From Acridotheres tristis (Eukaryota; Chordata; Aves; Passeriformes; Sturnidae): a DNA stretch of 64,000 nucleotides. The stretch covers positions 105,451,548 through 105,515,547 of the forward strand of contig CM072884.1 in the NCBI GenBank assembly GCA_037013685.1, written 5' to 3'. Made by a program: the position numbers and the translations under genes. This document shows, one piece after another, positions 60,521-64,000 of the stretch. The notes beneath the pieces were generated by a model, which saw only the letters and a program-made list of their open reading frames with translations, ran no database searches and was not told the origin of the DNA. Positions within the stretch are counted from its first letter, which is position 1. Every line of letters starts with the position of its first letter.

Positions 60521-63500
60521 TGGGATGTAAGAGTTGTGTCTTTTTGGATTAGATATCTGAACAAAATAGGGCAGCTGTGGAATTTGCAATGATTATATTT
60601 CTATGTAGGTTGGCTAATATGTGCACATATTTTTATAATTAGAGATGCTAAAAAGATTTTCAGAGAGAAAGGACAATTTACAGCCATTCTGACCCACATC
60701 AAACTGGACAAAAAAAGAAAGAGAATGCATTTTCCGTAAAATATGTTTAGCTTGAATCTGTCTATGTTTCTAAGAAAAAAGGAATAATTTCAGTTTCCTG
60801 ACAGTAAAATGCAATCTTTTATAAGAAGCAGAATACTTAAGTGTGAATTATAGTAAATGAAAACTCTTTAAAAAATAATAGCTTTTTTTCTTTTTTTGAG
60901 TCTAAGACAGGAGTAACAGATATCAGCATCTTACATTAAAAGAAGAGAAACTAGGAAAAAAATATGGAAACCTACCTTTTAAGAAGTAAATTCCTGAATA
61001 AAAGCCATTTGCTAACAACCAATTCCCCCTGCCCAATTTCAGCCTTATTTTATTGAAGAGTAAGTGAGGAAAAGGACAAAACCAGACAAGCTGTGTTTAG
61101 GAATCTTGGGAGTTCAATTAATTTTCATTGCATGGCTGACAGGCCCCCAGTAAGAGAGGAAAGCAGGTAACTCCTCTGTGCAGGTGAACTGAAACTCTAA
61201 TTCTTCAGCCATGTGAGTTAGCAGGGCTAGATAATATCCAGTGAAATGACTTTGTCTCAGTCTACCTGATTTAGCTGTGAGATATTTTAGCTGGCTTTGT
61301 ACTTCCATGACATGTTTGTGTTTCAATAAAACTTTATAAATGGAGGCTCAGCCAAGATTCTCCAGTCTCTTTTATGTATTCTTGTGCTCATCAGCATTTT
61401 CTCTGCTGAACAATAAAACAGCAGAACAACAAATTCACAATTTTCTGGTTTATTGCCGTGTCATTATGTTTGTCACACCAAAGACCACTTTAAAGGGTGA
61501 GCATTTTAATTCTTTTGAAGTACATTTAAAGTAATTGATCAAAATGTTACATGAATTTCAGGTTCCCTTAAAACACAACAGAGGATGTTTTCTTCCTCAG
61601 TCCCAGAGACTTTATTTATTCTCCCATATCACTTCAGCAGCCCCTCAGCACACATATGCTGAATGAGGCAAACAACCCATTAACAGCTGTTAATCACCTT
61701 CAATAGCCCAGCTGCCAGAGAGTTTGTTAATTCAGGGCACACTATTCCAAATGTGGTTATGGTTCAGGACCTGGCCTGCACCATGACACTGCCATATTTC
61801 TAAATTACTTTTGCTTTATAGAATTCCATTCCTGATATAACTCCTTAGAGCCTGAGAAACTCTTGCCAAGGGCTAAAGGTTAGTTTTAAATAAACTGACA
61901 ACACACCTACTACCTTTGTACAGATGCAGTTTATTTTACTTCATACTAACAGAAATCAGGTTATGTCCTAGGAGGAGTTTGTCAGTGCAAATGGGAGCTG
62001 CAGTAAGGTCAGACCTGGTATTTCCTGAAAACTACTGGGACATAAAACGATCCTGACCAGTTAAGCCCGAGATGTGTGACATTAAAGACTGCTGGGACTG
62101 AATGCACTCTTTCTTACAACTTGAAAAATTCCTTTCTTTCAAATGTTCAGTCCTGTCGCATTCTGCTTGGTGACAGAAGCAGAAAAATCTGTGCACAAAG
62201 AGCGAAGTCACAGTCTGTGTTGAACCTCATTTATTGGAAATAAAAGAATTTGATCTTTCTGTCTGGCTCAGGAGAGGTAGAAGAGTCACGTTCATGTCCT
62301 ACACTTTGGGCTTGATCTTTTTCTTCTGCTTGGGCAATAAACTTTTAGCTAAGCTCTGCACAGTCAGTACAATGCTTTTAGCATGTTTCTATGCCTATTT
62401 TACAGTAATGGAGCTCTGAAAGTCATCAGTGTAATATATTTTGAACTGCTGGCAAAATGTCTTTTTTTAATAGACATATTCTGCATTTGTTTAGAGTATT
62501 TTCTATGGAATGCAACCAGTTTTGACCATGTGGCTCATATAGTTTGCTGAAGTCAGCAAATTACCTCTGTTCTAAGACACAGTAATATTTCTTTTTTGTG
62601 TTAGTGTGTGTGTGCACATATAATCACAATCATGCATATTTTTCTCAATTAATGCTCAGCCAAGGAAAGTTGTGGTAGAGAACAGGAATTCCTTTACCTG
62701 TAACAATACATGGCTTTTACTATAGTGTTTTGGAAACTAGGTTGTGTGTGAATTGACTGAAGAGTAATTTTTTATTCTACATCTACAGCAATCATTCCTT
62801 CTCAGTTTCAAAATAGATTTTTCAACACTGTGCTTTGACACCTTCCTCAGAATTTCTATTCAGTACAGTGACAGCTCAAATACTATGCTCATTGGGAGGT
62901 GGAGATATACCATTCTTAGAGACTGACATAGAAAGAAGTAGCAGTGATTATGTATGCTTATATGATTCTTTTCTAACTCACTCTACATGTTTTTCACACT
63001 ACCTATTGTATTCTTTAATGATCAACAAGACATTGAGTATTTTCTTTTTTTCTTTCCTTCACACCCACATTTAGCAATTCTAAATGCCTAGAATTGAAAA
63101 CTGCAAAGAAAACTCCTCCTGGTCTTGAAGGTTCTGGGTCTCTCAGGACTTCCTTTTCTTACAGGGGTTTGTTTCAAACAAATAGAGGTTTGTTGGTTTG
63201 GGGTTTTTTTCTGCTGAAGGATGTGGAAGTATCCATGGCCCAGAGAAGCACAGAGGTTTTCCTTTCAAGCAGCCATCTACATGTGGGAGCAAAGAATTCT
63301 GTAGGCTTTGCAGGAGAGCTGCCTCTTAGGGAAAAACAGTGGCATTCACCTGTCCTTTCCCTTCAGAAAAATTCATCTCTTCTGGAAACCAGTCAGACTC
63401 AATGTGGCAATTCTGTGTAAAGCTGGGGTCCACTGCTGAAGAAAAGGCAAAAAGACCAAGACAGGGAAATGTGCATAGTCTGCTACATCTCTTATACCTG

Positions 63501-64000
63501 CAACAGCTCAGCCTAGTGGTTGAGATACTTTTATTAACTTTGGAGAGGAAATAACATAGACAAGTCATTAGGCAGTAAAGGAATTTAAGACTAAACAGAA
63601 GCTCTGCTCTGTAACTTCCTGTCTCCTTTCCCACTGCAAGACAATCACATTATGTATTGCTTTTATAAAAGAATTGTGAATCACTCTAAATAAAGTCTAT
63701 TCACTATTAGCACAGAGAAAGTAAAAGGTTCTTTACCCTCAGATGACAGAACACATCCCCAACCTGAGTTCATTGCCAGTTATGAGCCCATTGCTCTTTG
63801 TACAGCACTTTCCTCCTGCTGAACTACATCTTACTTCTGATGATCCTCAAAATTCCCCTTTGAGTTGTTCTGACTTGCAAAATGAGCTCAAATTATTTTA
63901 CTCTAATCCCATGAGATCAGTTATTGTGGCCATAGTCATAGTCTTTCTCTGAACCTATTTCTGCTGAGATTTATATAACAATTTAAAAAATTAAACAGAA
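60521..64000. other. Anonymous AT-rich DNA to the window end
   Basis: No gene, RNA gene or interspersed repeat was recognised. Open frames of up to 108 residues (63,094-63,420 plus) have overlapping antisense frames and no recognisable motif. Confidence 0.5.

Overview
This window looks like non-coding DNA from a bird nuclear genome, most likely a passerine. The evidence is the set of CR1 LINE 3' ends, some ending in the avian ATTCTATG-type repeat, and two solo LTRs that resemble bird ERVK- and ERVL-type LTRs. The sequence is mostly AT-rich, with scattered GC-richer islets of about 150-700 bp. I found no complete protein-coding gene, no recognisable tRNA, rRNA or snRNA gene, no CRISPR array and nothing bacterial. 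The window is best read as a gene desert or part of one or more very large introns.

Layout. At 1-1.9 kb there is a perfect 36-bp tandem duplication, then an ERVK-type solo LTR on the minus strand with a perfect 6-bp target-site duplication (TSD). At 3.2-3.8 kb there is a CR1 fragment (minus). From 3.8 to 13.4 kb it is anonymous AT-rich DNA. At 13.4-14.4 kb there is an ERVL-type solo LTR with a perfect 5-bp TSD. At 17.2 kb there is a 17-bp perfect inverted repeat. At 18.4-19.3 kb there is a badly decayed LINE that still shows pieces of reverse-transcriptase ORF homology. From 19.3 to 28.5 kb it is mostly anonymous, with a T/G-rich low-complexity tract at 21 kb.

From 28.5 to 35.4 kb the sequence is richer in GC islets. 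It holds two short exon-like open segments with plausible splice sites (28,586-28,712 minus; 30,028-30,222 plus), a short dispersed duplication, and a compound GATA/GACA microsatellite. From 39 to 55 kb there are six more CR1 fragments in both orientations; two of the same subfamily form inverted arms about 5.4 kb apart. At 47.4-47.9 kb a homeodomain-motif-rich stretch is a candidate conserved non-coding element. At 56.5 kb there is a MIR-like SINE relic. The remainder is anonymous.

No genes can be shown to work together here. The only coding-derived sequences are dead LINE fragments. I found no convincing new biological system. The items most worth checking are the two exon-like segments, the 17.2-kb inverted repeat, the decayed LINE and the candidate regulatory block. 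All family names rest on recalled consensus sequences, not on a database search.
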